Counted from the stretch's first letter, positions 19,303-27,512 are shown. The stretch: DNA of 34,953 bases from an uncultured Saprospirales bacterium (GCA_937864265.1 CALMIR010000025.1:1-34953); one strand, 5' to 3'. Program-made: numbers and translations. Notes: generated by a model from the sequence alone, not told the origin.

Positions 19303-22300
19303 TTAGTCCACCACATAAATCGGCAGTTGCCGGGCTTCTGTTTCATTGCCGGGCATAAAGGGAATCTGATGGGTGGGGGCAGTAGGCTTTTGCAATTTGA
19401 CTAAATCGGGCACTCGCTGTCGCAAATAATCGTACAATTCGGCCAGGGTAATGATGCTATTGGCATCCGCGTCAGCTTGATAGCTTCCATTAGGGCCTTC
19501 GACGGAAGTATTAGAAAAGGCTTCCAGGATGGCCTCCGTAAAAGCACCGTTTTGCCAGAAAGCATCTTCGTAAGACATTTCATTGGCGCCACAAGACGCC
19601 ATTGTATTTAGTCCCGGATGGAGGGCGGCCAAGCGATTGAGGGCATCGGCTCGCTCCATATCCGTCATAGCCTTGCTGTCGGCAGCGCCGCTGTGGCAGG
19701 CATCTATAAATACTGCTTTTTTGCAACGGATACGCTCCAATTCTTGTACGATATCCCGCTGAAAATCAATAGAGCGAATGCGTTCGTAACGGGCATCGTA
19801 GTTGGATGGTAAGAGTTGAAAACCCTCCCGGCTGTTTTTACCATGACTGGAAATAAAAATCAGCAGAACATCCTGGTCGAGTATGCGCTGGGCGGCAGTG
19901 GCATTTTCATACTGGTACACCAAATCTGCTACCGCTTCGCGTATGTCATCCGCTTCTGTTTCATCCGGCAATACCAGGCTTCTGATAAAGACTTTGCCAT
20001 AGAGTTTATCTGATCCCCCCTGGTTTTCAAAAGCAGCGGCAAAATCGGCGGCGTCTTTGGATGTATATTGCAAGTCTTTATGAGATGGCCCTATGGTTAG
20101 AATGTGTAAATTGGGTTGTTTCGGCTCGTAGCGAACGATGATCGTTTTGGTGCGAAATTGGCCTTCCGGGGTTTCTACTTCTATTTCCAAGCGGTTTTCA
20201 CCTGGCTGCAGATGGATGCTGTTGTTGTAAACATAGGCATGTTTGTTCGTAGCGCTGCTGCTATTGGACAGGCTGACTTCGTCCATTTTTGAGCCATCTA
20301 CCACCATGTTGTTGTTCAAAACTTTGAAGTTTTTTTGCTGCAGAGCGGTATTAGACCCCACAGCTACTTGTACATCAAATACGCCTTTATCAGAAACCAT
20401 GTTTTGAATGTCTGTTTTGGTTTCGTTGGGCTGGGTCAGCACCATAAAAACTTCATTGCCCATGGCTGCGCCGCGTTCTAGTGTTTTCCGGATTTTTTGG
20501 CCATTAAAGTCCACGGTACAGGGGATGGCCAGTTGGCTGGAGCGATACGTTGCTGTTCTTTTGTATATAAATTCGACCGCTTGGCTGGCGTGTGGCCCTA
20601 TTTGTGCGAGCTTCAGTTCTGTGGCGCTGATGGCTTGTATGCCCAACGGCGGCTCAAAGCGAACAACAACCGATTTGGCCGTGAAATCGCCCGGATTGTG
20701 CAAGACCAATTTCAATTTTTCTTCATCGGAACTGCGGCTATCTTCAAAACTAAAATCTTCGACTTCAACACCAGCATCCTGCGGCTGAAGACTCCTAAAG
20801 TTGGTTTCAAAAACGCTGAGTTCCTGATTGCCACTTGTCACGGTTATTTTTAATTGATTGTCGGCTGTTGCCAAATCTGCCGCTCCGTAAACCGGAATAT
20901 TGATCTCCTGCGTAGCATTTGCCGAAAGGCTGCCCAGGTAATTCTCTGGCCAAAATCGGAGGCCTGATGAGCCGCTGTTTTGTTCCACTTTAATCTGCAA
21001 ATTTCGGATATTGACCTGGGTCTGATTGGACAGACTAAATGACAAATAGGAACGCTCTCCCGGGCGCAGCTTGCCGTCTGCTGTTTTCAAGGATATGCTG
21101 GAACGTTCTAATAGATCCTCTTTGATGCCCGCCAATTGTTGAAGAGGTGTCTGGCTTTGGTCGGTTAAGCACATGATCCAAGCATCGTTGGCGCCTTTGG
21201 CATCGGAAGCAGTTTGGCCAACGGCAACTGCTCTGCCGTCGTGCAGTACCGCCAAATGATTAACAGCGTCGTCCTTGGATCCGCCATAAGGCCACTCCCA
21301 TTGCAAAGCACCGCCTGCATCGGTTTTTACAAAAAAACCTTTGAAAGAGCGCGCTCCAGAATGGTAGGATTTGGAATATCCCCCCATCAGGAATCCCCCA
21401 TCAGTGGTGCAACCCAGGGTGTGGGCGACATCGTCGTCTTTGCCGCCATACGTTTTTTGCCATTGCTGAAACCCAGCACTATTGGTTTTTATCAACCAAA
21501 AGTCCATCGCCCCCGCTGTGTTGGATCGGGTCAAGCCCGCCAAGGCATATCCACCATCAGGAGCAGCGATCAAGTGCGTGGCTTCTTCCCATTCCTTGTC
21601 GCCAAAGCTCTTTTCCCAAATCAGGCGGCCGCCCGGCTCTACTTTAATCAGGAAAGCATCGCCTTTACCCGATTTGCTGCTGCCCCCTGTATTTCCGGCA
21701 ACAACAATTTGGCCGTCTGCACTCCGCACAACCCCCTTGACCCCATCGTATTGGCCTTTGCCAATTTGATGTTCCTGAATCAAGGTTTGTTCTTGAATCT
21801 GGGTTAGCCAAATATCCCCTTTAGCACCGTTATCCCGTTTGCCTATTCCTGCCAGGATGCCGTTTGGCAACAGGATCAGGTGTGAAAAGCTATCGTAATC
21901 GCTGCCGCCAAAAGCGCTTTCCCATACCAGATTGCCGTTTTCATCTATTTTTACGAGCCAAGCATCGCTTTTGCCATTTCCGATGGACTCGGTAAAACCA
22001 GCCAACATAAAATGTCCATCCGGCAACTGCACTGCGGCGCGTAGCCCATCAGCTTTAGCACCGCCGAGCTTTTTTTCAACTATTTTGCGGCCTGTGCTGT
22101 GGTCTAAAATGACTAAAAGCCCATCGGATTTGCCGAATGCATCAGATTGGGTTTCGCCAACGGCTACAATATAGCCATTAGAGGCTTCCATCACCTGGAA
22201 AAAAGCGTCCTCGGCTCCGCCGCCAAAACGGTGTTCCCAATCAGGCTTATCGGGTTGGGCCACCAAAATGACAGGCAAGGTCAGTAACAAGCTATATAAA

Positions 22301-22320
22301 GCATACAATATGGGTTGCAT
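19303..22320 (-). CDS. Exported caspase-like (C14) protease with seven-blade beta-propeller
   Basis: A 1005-residue predicted cysteine protease. The signal peptide is MQPILYALYSLLLTLPVILVAQ. Residues about 28-396 hold seven repeats of about 50 residues (pattern W-x-FGG-x-x-x-D, then DGG-x-x-x-AG-x-T, then D-x-W-L-x-K-x-D), best read as a seven-blade beta-propeller. Residues about 400-630 are two CARDB-like beta domains (SLSNQTQVNIRNLQIKVEQN; LKLVLHNPGDFTAKSVVVRF), and 640-745 is a third beta domain. The caspase-type domain (about 750-985) starts NLHILTIGPSHKDLQYTSKD and has both catalytic residues, His826 in ISSHGKN and Cys875 in IDACHSG. No T9SS sorting domain is seen at the C-terminus, so it may stay periplasmic or be exported another way. 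It precedes the adhesin gene by 24 nt. Substrate unknown; processing of the adhesin is an inference. Confidence 0.9.
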   Translation of the reverse strand: MQPILYALYSLLLTLPVILVAQPDKPDWEHRFGGGAEDAFFQVMEASNGYIVAVGETQSDAFGKSDGLLVILDHSTGRKIVEKKLGGAKADGLRAAVQLPDGHFMLAGFTESIGNGKSDAWLVKIDENGNLVWESAFGGSDYDSFSHLILLPNGILAGIGKRDNGAKGDIWLTQIQEQTLIQEHQIGKGQYDGVKGVVRSADGQIVVAGNTGGSSKSGKGDAFLIKVEPGGRLIWEKSFGDKEWEEATHLIAAPDGGYALAGLTRSNTAGAMDFWLIKTNSAGFQQWQKTYGGKDDDVAHTLGCTTDGGFLMGGYSKSYHSGARSFKGFFVKTDAGGALQWEWPYGGSKDDAVNHLAVLHDGRAVAVGQTASDAKGANDAWIMCLTDQSQTPLQQLAGIKEDLLERSSISLKTADGKLRPGERSYLSFSLSNQTQVNIRNLQIKVEQNSGSSGLRFWPENYLGSLSANATQEINIPVYGAADLATADNQLKITVTSGNQELSVFETNFRSLQPQDAGVEVEDFSFEDSRSSDEEKLKLVLHNPGDFTAKSVVVRFEPPLGIQAISATELKLAQIGPHASQAVEFIYKRTATYRSSQLAIPCTVDFNGQKIRKTLERGAAMGNEVFMVLTQPNETKTDIQNMVSDKGVFDVQVAVGSNTALQQKNFKVLNNNMVVDGSKMDEVSLSNSSSATNKHAYVYNNSIHLQPGENRLEIEVETPEGQFRTKTIIVRYEPKQPNLHILTIGPSHKDLQYTSKDAADFAAAFENQGGSDKLYGKVFIRSLVLPDETEADDIREAVADLVYQYENATAAQRILDQDVLLIFISSHGKNSREGFQLLPSNYDARYERIRSIDFQRDIVQELERIRCKKAVFIDACHSGAADSKAMTDMERADALNRLAALHPGLNTMASCGANEMSYEDAFWQNGAFTEAILEAFSNTSVEGPNGSYQADADANSIITLAELYDYLRQRVPDLVKLQKPTAPTHQIPFMPGNETEARQLPIYVVD

Positions 22321-22343
22321 AGGTCAGGTAGTTTTCTGGATAA

Positions 22344-22351
22344 CAAATTTA
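22344..22351 (-). promoter_or_regulatory. Candidate -7 box before the caspase-like gene
   Basis: Minus-strand TAAATTTG (22351-22344) matches TAnnTTTG exactly and is identical to the atpD box. It sits in the 78-nt gap between the papain-like and caspase-like genes, 24 nt before the ATG. No clear -33 element is at the right distance. If real, the caspase-adhesin-PorP genes can be transcribed separately from the papain-like gene. Confidence 0.4.
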
Positions 22352-22398
22352 GGGATAAGTAATTGAAAGTGTTGTTAATAATGCCTGGAATTGCCTTA

Positions 22399-23856
22399 TC
22401 AGCGGGCCTGGAGTTCCAGTATCAAGGGAACGATATAGCCCGAATGCCGGGTAGATGCCTCAAAAGATAGTTCCGTGTCGGAAAAACTAATATCAGGCAG
22501 AGGAACCAAATGTCGCCCCAATAAGGCCTCCAATTTTTGGCGAAATTGCCCATTTGCCTCTTCCATTTTAGCCGCTATAAAATCAGGATGCAGGATGGGT
22601 TGAGTAGCAAACAAAACATACAAAACATCTGTCCCCGCCTGATGCAGGCGCAAGGCTTTATCAGCACCGGGTATGATGGCTTTAACGTCAGAATCCAGTA
22701 ATAAAGCCGACTCGTTTAGTCCTGCAAATGTAGTGTTCAAATTTTCAGCCCGCGGCCAATGGATGGCGCTTGAGCGGTCGGGACTTACAGAAAACACATA
22801 CAGATAAAGCCCTGATTGCCTGGCCCAGGCCGCCAACTGAAAAAGTTGACCAACAGGCCATGCTCCGGCATCGCAAGTGTAAACCCCGCTGCCTTGGTGG
22901 CTTACCTTGGCATGTCGAAATAAGGGCGCTTCCTGCGCTGTAGCATCCAAATAATGGAACGCTGCATTGCCCGATAGCGTACGTAGTGGACTGGGCGCAT
23001 AAGATGTCAGGTTGGAGTTATTATCCTTTAATTGCTCCGGCAATTGTATGATAAATGCATATTTACAAAAGTTGGCAAAGTCTTCGTATTTGATGCGAAT
23101 GTACCCCTCATCGCCCCACTGCTTGCCCCAACTATTGAACAACAGGAAAGAAGCGGAAGCATTATCGTAGCCCACAACGACCATGGCATGGCCGCCAGCC
23201 GGACTGGTATTGCCCAAATCGGGCCACCAATATTTTGCCTTGTGCAATTGATAGAAATTCTTGCGTACATTCATACCTACGATCACGGGCTCTTGGTTGG
23301 CTAAGGCTCGAACTACTCGTTTTATTTTTTCTGAAGGACTCGTTTTCGAATCAAAAAGCGCCAGGTAACCCGCAATCGTATCCAGGTGCAAAGAGGACAG
23401 TATATCGCGGGAAGGCTGGCGGTAACAATCTTCGATATCGCTATCAAATTGGCTGGCCAAGCAGTCGCCTTGATGGCGGAGTAATTTCAAAGCGTCTGAA
23501 ATTCGGGCGCCATCCGTACATGTCTCTCCTTTGATTTGGTTATAAATAAACATCGCGGAGTAAGCTTGCTCAGTGATGGAAGCTTTATCTTTTGTTTGAT
23601 TTTTTATGGCGCGCTTAATGGTCAAAGCGCCATAGCCTACCGCCCAACCGACACAGGAAAAAACATCCCCCTGATTGCGCACCGAAGGGCAATAAGCAGA
23701 AAGATCTACTTGAGCGGGAAAATCGCTGTCTTTTTGCCCTTCTAGCGGCGCCAGTTGGGGCAGGGCATCGTATATTTCGTCTTCTAGCACCAGTCCTTGC
23801 GCTGGTAATACAACTCCTATCAAGAGTGCCCATGGTAAATAAATGAGGTTTTTCAT
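22399..23856 (-). CDS. Secreted papain-like (C1) cysteine protease
   Basis: A 485-residue predicted exported protease. I chose the ATG at 23856, which gives the signal peptide MKNLIYLPWALLIGVVLPAQ; the upstream in-frame GTG at 23925 would run into the adjacent inverted repeat. The papain fold covers about residues 45-285, with a complete active site: Gln62 and Cys68 in RNQGDVFSCVGWAVG, His223 in GGHAMVVVGYDN, and Asn241 in LLFNSWGKQWGDEGYI. There is no long propeptide between the signal peptide and the catalytic domain, unusual for papains. Residues about 300-485 are a C-terminal region of unknown fold that includes a YVFSVSPDRSSAIHWP strand segment. It is the first gene of the caspase-adhesin-PorP cluster, with 78 nt before the caspase gene. 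Whether it cleaves cluster proteins or outside proteins cannot be told from sequence. Confidence 0.9.
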   Translation of the reverse strand: MKNLIYLPWALLIGVVLPAQGLVLEDEIYDALPQLAPLEGQKDSDFPAQVDLSAYCPSVRNQGDVFSCVGWAVGYGALTIKRAIKNQTKDKASITEQAYSAMFIYNQIKGETCTDGARISDALKLLRHQGDCLASQFDSDIEDCYRQPSRDILSSLHLDTIAGYLALFDSKTSPSEKIKRVVRALANQEPVIVGMNVRKNFYQLHKAKYWWPDLGNTSPAGGHAMVVVGYDNASASFLLFNSWGKQWGDEGYIRIKYEDFANFCKYAFIIQLPEQLKDNNSNLTSYAPSPLRTLSGNAAFHYLDATAQEAPLFRHAKVSHQGSGVYTCDAGAWPVGQLFQLAAWARQSGLYLYVFSVSPDRSSAIHWPRAENLNTTFAGLNESALLLDSDVKAIIPGADKALRLHQAGTDVLYVLFATQPILHPDFIAAKMEEANGQFRQKLEALLGRHLVPLPDISFSDTELSFEASTRHSGYIVPLILELQAR

Positions 23857-23877
23857 CACAGTGATATTTGGTAGTGT

Positions 23878-23986
23878 GCAAAAAATTACTTCCCGATTTA
23901 TCAAAGTCCTTACCCTAGCGAACACACTTAAAATGAACCGTTTAGCCCGCTAGGGTAAGGACAAAATCGGGAACTTAATTTTTCTG
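23878..23986. repeat. MITE-like long inverted repeat (about 109 bp)
   Basis: The inner arms GTCCTTACCCTAGCG (23906-23920) and CGCTAGGGTAAGGAC (23948-23962) are perfect complements of 15 nt around a 27-nt loop. Outside them TTCCCGATTT (left) matches AAATCGGGAA (right), and AAAAATTA (left) matches TAATTTTT (right), with one asymmetric gap, so each arm is 35-40 nt. The element fills the gap between the papain-like gene and the gene at 24081. No clear target-site duplication and no T-tract at its foot. Confidence 0.7.
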
Positions 23987-24004
23987 CGTTACTTGATCGG
24001 GTAG

Positions 24005-24043
24005 TAAAAAAGAAAAAGCACCGGAATGTTAGCCGATGCTTTT
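24005..24043 (-). terminator. Intrinsic terminator of the Cys-rich protein gene
   Basis: AAAAGCACCGG (24014-24024) and CCGATGCTTTT (24033-24043) form an 11-bp stem with one G-U pair on the minus-strand RNA, loop of 8 nt. A T-rich tract follows on the minus strand (24013-24005). Confidence 0.75.
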
Positions 24044-24080
24044 CTTGTTGGGATATTCATGGGAATTTCATTCCATCGGC

Positions 24081-24506
24081 TTAATTGCCTCCACCAGCTG
24101 TGGTAATCCATGCGCCGCAGATACAAACACAAGTACCCCAAGGCGTGTTAAAGCAATGCTTGATTTGGAAAGTAGGGCAAATAACTTGGCTGCAAGGGCC
24201 GCCGGCACTCGGCGTCAATACTTTGTAGCGACCACCCACAGGCATAACACCTATTTCTGCAATTTTTCCACCTTTAATGGTTGCCATCAATTGAGCGCGG
24301 TTCTTTTTGTAAGTAGCTACAACGTGACGGCCATCGCGGGTATCTGCTGGAAGCTCCGCCACATCCCAGTTTTCCATATCTTCTGCATCGAACTCAAGCA
24401 AGGAAGCGTTACCGCCTGCTGTCTGAGCCTGAACTGCGTTGGAAGTGAATAAAGCGCTTGCAAAAACTAATACTGCCAAAGAAAAAATCATTTTGAAGGT
24501 CTTCAT
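24081..24506 (-). CDS. Small secreted Cys-rich protein, unknown function
   Basis: I do not recognise this 141-residue protein. It has a clear signal peptide (MKTFKMIFSLAVLVFASALFTSNAVQAQ), a middle region with alternating charged and aliphatic residues (DGRHVVATYKKNRAQLMATI, KIAEIGVMPVGGRYKVL), and a C-terminal stretch with six cysteines (CSQVICPTFQIKHC, then TCVCIC), which suggests disulfides or metal binding in the periplasm or outside. A Gly-rich tail ends the protein. Its own terminator lies 40-75 nt downstream and the neighbours are over 200 nt away, so it is probably transcribed alone. The Met at codon 6 is an alternative start. Confidence 0.75.
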   Translation of the reverse strand: MKTFKMIFSLAVLVFASALFTSNAVQAQTAGGNASLLEFDAEDMENWDVAELPADTRDGRHVVATYKKNRAQLMATIKGGKIAEIGVMPVGGRYKVLTPSAGGPCSQVICPTFQIKHCFNTPWGTCVCICGAWITTAGGGN

Positions 24507-24792
24507 GATGCTTAATGGTTTTAAAAAATTTGATCTGAAAAAAGAAATGAAATAATGTTGTTGTCGATAGAGGGTGTTTGGCAGTAAAGAGATGACCCCA
24601 GAGGAATTGATGTTTTTTAAAAAATATTTTTTATCGCTCGCAAAAAACTGATTATCAATACTTTAAACCATTGATCTTTTTATTAAAATTTCTCCTTGTT
24701 GTTATTTTTAGGATAGATGTCAGCGGCTAGAACGATGAGCGGATCATCCAAGCTGAAGTTTGTAACATTAAAAATGCTAGAAGAACAGTAGA

Positions 24793-25611
24793 TTATCCTG
24801 TCTTTAACGCCGGATTAGGCCGCAGCACATAGTACAAACCAATCAGAATAAAAGGGATACTCAACCATTGCCCCGTTGAAAGTACATTGCCCAGAGCCGT
24901 TTCAAAGCCGCCCTGGCTGGTTTTAAAATATTCCATCACAAAACGGGCACCCCAAATGAGTATCAAAAATAAGCCAAAAACCATTCCTTGTTTTTCTTTG
25001 GCAGATGTTTTCCAATAGGTGCGGTATAAGATAATGAAGCTGATCAAATAGCAGATGGATTCATACAACTGTACGGGATGGCGGGGAACATCGTTGTAAG
25101 GCGGGAATGCATTGACGAACAAGAAAGCCCAGGGGGCATCGGAAGGCAGGCCGACGATTTCGGAATTCATCAGGTTGCCCAGGCGAATGAAGCAGCCAGC
25201 CAACGCGGTGGGAACGACGACTTTATCCAATATCCAAAGTACCGATTTTTTTGACGTGCGCAGGGAAAATATCCACAAAGCCAGTATGATGCCGATGGCG
25301 CCGCCATGACTGGCCAGACCGCCTTTCCATACGGCAGGGATTTCCGCCAGGTGTTGGCTGTAGTAGTCCCAATCGTAGAAAAACACATGCCCCAGTCGTG
25401 CGCCGATTACCGCCCCTAGTACCATGTATAAAAAGATAGTGTCCAGCCATGCTTCCGGTGCATTTTCTGCTTTGAACATCGCTTTTACGATGTATAGCCC
25501 AATTAAAAATCCAGAGGCAAAAAGCAATCCGTACCAGCGAAGGGCAAAAGAGCCGAATTCTATAATTTCAGGAGTAGCTTTCCAGGTAATGTAAAGAAGG
25601 ATGTTTTCCAT
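24793..25611 (-). CDS. lgt: Prolipoprotein diacylglyceryl transferase
   Basis: Inner-membrane enzyme that moves diacylglycerol from phosphatidylglycerol to the lipobox cysteine of prolipoproteins, the first step of lipoprotein maturation. The ATG at 25611 (MENILLYITW) gives 272 residues; in-frame starts at 25617 and 25644 would add a few less plausible residues. Multiple hydrophobic helices are evident. The Lgt signature is present: KGGLASHGGAIG with the conserved His, then FIRLGNLMNSEIVG with the essential Arg and Asn, then HPVQLYES, and later GARFVMEYFK with a conserved Arg and Glu. It is the only lipoprotein-processing gene here. The lytic transglycosylase upstream ends in its own terminator, so lgt probably has its own promoter, which I could not identify. 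Confidence 0.95.
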   Translation of the reverse strand: MENILLYITWKATPEIIEFGSFALRWYGLLFASGFLIGLYIVKAMFKAENAPEAWLDTIFLYMVLGAVIGARLGHVFFYDWDYYSQHLAEIPAVWKGGLASHGGAIGIILALWIFSLRTSKKSVLWILDKVVVPTALAGCFIRLGNLMNSEIVGLPSDAPWAFLFVNAFPPYNDVPRHPVQLYESICYLISFIILYRTYWKTSAKEKQGMVFGLFLILIWGARFVMEYFKTSQGGFETALGNVLSTGQWLSIPFILIGLYYVLRPNPALKTG

Positions 25612-25682
25612 AAGCATTTTTTCCGCTTGTGCGAAGATTGGCATACTTTCCCGGAAAACCAGCGCATGGCAGGAGTTTTTTT

Positions 25683-25719
25683 AAAAAAAGAAGAGTAGCT
25701 ACGTGCCTGTCAGCTACTC
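25683..25719 (-). terminator. Intrinsic terminator of the lytic transglycosylase gene
   Basis: GAGTAGCT (25693-25700) pairs perfectly with AGCTACTC (25712-25719). On the minus strand a run of seven T (25689-25683) follows. Confidence 0.75.
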
Positions 25720-25773
25720 CTCCTCTACAGTTTCTAGGTTATAATGCGTCTATGTCAGAAAATTGCTGCTCTT

Positions 25774-26784
25774 TTATATCTTGGATTTATCTTGCTCGAG
25801 TAAGTAGTTTTCCAGCCCTTGAAGGGGTAAGGGGCGGCTGTGGGAATCCAGTACGGCCACAGCATATCGATGGGTTTGCGCCCTGCTTTTTTTGATGACG
25901 TACTGTTGGAATTCCGGTAAAGCATCCTCGGGCAAAATCAAATAATGCCCTTTTTTTGATGCTGGAATGAACGACTGCAAATACCCCGGATTGAGTACGT
26001 TAAGCTCCGCGGATGGCATACCACAATGATGGGCGATCGCTTCCAAATCGATGGATCGGTATATTTTAAATACGCGGTAGGGTTTCTGATAAAAAGAATA
26101 GGCTTTGGGCTTTAGTTCGTGCCAGGTGTAATCCTTAGCCACGTATATGGTAGCAATCATAGCAGGAACGTAGCTTTGAGTTTGTTGGGGCAGCAAATGC
26201 TGAATGTCCCAAAAGCTATCGTCACAGCCTGTCAAGCGGATCGCCCTTTTAACCCGACCCGGCCCACAGTTATAGGCCGCTAAAACCAAGGACCAGTCTT
26301 GAAACTCGGTGTATAAGGCCGACAGCATGAGCATAGCTGCTTCTGTCGATTTATAAGGATCTTTTCGTTCGTCCAGGTATTCGTTCACCGTAAGGCGGTA
26401 TTGACGTGCCGTTTCGGGAATGAACTGCCACAAACCCGCGGCTCCCGCTTCTGACTCTGCCTCCGGTTTGAGTCGGGATTCTAACAAAGGAATGTATTTT
26501 AGCTCATCGGGCAGCCCATATACTTTCAAATAATGTTCAAACATGGGAAAAAACATTTGGCTGCGTCCCAACATGCGCTCCGTTTCTCTTTTGCCGCTGA
26601 ATACATAACTATTGATGTATTGTTTGACTCTTGATGAATATTCTACGTTAAAGGGCATTTCCATGCTCAATATGCGGTAGTGTATCGCATTTGCTTTATC
26701 CAGTTGCTCGGCTGCCTGCCCTGGATGAATGGTCAAACATAGCCCAATGGCAATATTTAATACGGGTGTCCATGGGTATTTCAT
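25774..26784 (-). CDS. Lytic murein transglycosylase (MltD/SLT type)
   Basis: Periplasmic or outer-membrane enzyme that cleaves the MurNAc-GlcNAc bond of peptidoglycan with anhydro-MurNAc formation. It has 336 residues and a signal peptide (MKYPWTPVLNIAIGLCLTIHPGQAAEQ). The SLT domain (about 85-235) shows the ES motif with the catalytic Glu102 in IPLLESRLKPEAES, then AAGLWQFIPETARQYRL, the conserved AAYNCGPGRV, and PQQTQSYVPAMIA. After it, about residues 245-305 (SIDLEAIAHHCGMPSAELNVLNP, YLILPED) resemble a degenerate LysM-type cell-wall-binding domain, as in MltD. No lipobox is obvious. It is transcribed alone, between a long AT-rich region and its own terminator. Confidence 0.92.
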   Translation of the reverse strand: MKYPWTPVLNIAIGLCLTIHPGQAAEQLDKANAIHYRILSMEMPFNVEYSSRVKQYINSYVFSGKRETERMLGRSQMFFPMFEHYLKVYGLPDELKYIPLLESRLKPEAESEAGAAGLWQFIPETARQYRLTVNEYLDERKDPYKSTEAAMLMLSALYTEFQDWSLVLAAYNCGPGRVKRAIRLTGCDDSFWDIQHLLPQQTQSYVPAMIATIYVAKDYTWHELKPKAYSFYQKPYRVFKIYRSIDLEAIAHHCGMPSAELNVLNPGYLQSFIPASKKGHYLILPEDALPEFQQYVIKKSRAQTHRYAVAVLDSHSRPLPLQGLENYLLEQDKSKI

Positions 26785-27115
26785 TGTAAATAAATTTAAC
26801 TGGGATTTAGTAATCTGGTTATGGCTACACTACATCATCACTGCTTCTACTATTTCTAATTTTGTTTTACGGCGCAATCGATATTTTGTTAACCTTTTTA
26901 GGGTATTTTTTAAATTATTCAATAGTCGGCCAGTATAAATTCGTGAAAAATATATGTATTACGTTTTGTGAATTACCGATTTTGAATTTGGCAAAGGAGA
27001 AATATTAGTTGAAAAAAAATTTGATTTTTTAGGTAACGATGCTATTTTTGTGGAGATAAATTTGCACAGAACGAAGTGAGGAAAGCGATGCACAGCCTCA
27101 CCCAAAAAAACGAGT
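26785..27115. other. AT-rich divergent intergenic region with plus-strand promoter
   Basis: These 331 bases separate the lytic transglycosylase (minus) from the small sorting-domain-like protein gene (plus). The right part has the promoter at 27020-27064 and, in the predicted leader, a GTGAGG (27076-27081)/CCTCAC (27096-27101) inverted repeat followed by seven A just before the start codon. No minus-strand -7 consensus was found. No RNA gene recognised. Confidence 0.5.
27020..27064 (+). promoter_or_regulatory. Promoter with one complete and one extra -7 box
   Basis: TTTG (27020-27023), a 19-nt spacer and TATTTTTG (27043-27050) match the Bacteroidota promoter closely. A second exact -7 box, TAAATTTG, lies at 27057-27064 without a matching -33. 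Transcription from the first would start near 27057, giving a leader of about 60 nt that holds a small hairpin. Confidence 0.6.
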
Positions 27116-27409
27116 ATGAAAAAAGCTTCCTTTGGCCGTTTAGAACTTAAAGGTAGTGAAAAGGCCATTTTTAACATCACATGTTTTCATGCCGGACAGT
27201 TAACTATTCAGGTGTTAGACCAATTGGGAAGAACCTCCATTTTCAAGAAATGGGATTTACAGCAGGGGCAGCACAACGTTTTTTTTAGCACCGCTCATTT
27301 GAAAGGTGAATATAACGTATGGATTGATTTTGAGAATGAATCTACGCTAATCCCTGTTTCTTTGCCGCCCAAGAAAAAATCGACGCCTGTGCTTAAATGG
27401 TTTTCATAA
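27116..27409 (+). CDS. Small protein resembling a stand-alone T9SS type A sorting domain
   Basis: A 97-residue protein with no signal peptide. Its pattern is that of the Por_Secre_tail (type A) sorting domain normally found at the C-terminus of large type IX cargo: short strands, then LTIQVLDQLGR (compare the usual I-x-I-x-D-x-x-G-R), then QGQHNVFFSTAHLKGEYNVWI (compare G-x-x-x-x-F-x-x-x-x-L-x-x-G-x-Y), and a basic end (PPKKKSTPVLKWFS). Here nothing precedes the domain. It may be a cytoplasmic beta-sandwich with only general resemblance. It has a good promoter and is followed 103 nt later by an ArsR gene on the same strand. The fold call is by eye and uncertain; that it is a gene is well supported by its promoter and position. 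Confidence 0.6.
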   Translation: MKKASFGRLELKGSEKAIFNITCFHAGQLTIQVLDQLGRTSIFKKWDLQQGQHNVFFSTAHLKGEYNVWIDFENESTLIPVSLPPKKKSTPVLKWFS

Positions 27410-27484
27410 CCGTTCTCCTTACTCCTCTGTTGACTTCTTTCCCGCAATAGCCAGTCTGCAACTATTTCTGTAAAGTAGTTGTTC

Positions 27485-27502
27485 TATGAACATATTTTCA
27501 TA
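27485..27502. promoter_or_regulatory. Candidate ArsR-type operator upstream of the arsR-family gene
   Basis: TATGAA (27485-27490) and TTCATA (27497-27502) form a perfect 6-bp inverted repeat with a 6-nt spacer, shaped like ArsR/SmtB operators. It ends 10 nt before the preferred ATG and is followed by TATCTTTA, one base off the -7 consensus. A related site stands before the DUF983 gene. Confidence 0.45.
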
Positions 27503-27512
27503 TCTTTACCTT

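Noticed and set aside
21214-21807. Plus-strand open frame of 197 codons
   Set aside because: Antisense to the propeller part of the caspase-like gene; produced by the repeat codon pattern.
23857-23925. Upstream GTG start for the papain-like protease
   Set aside because: It puts 23 residues in front of a perfect signal peptide and lies within the inverted repeat.
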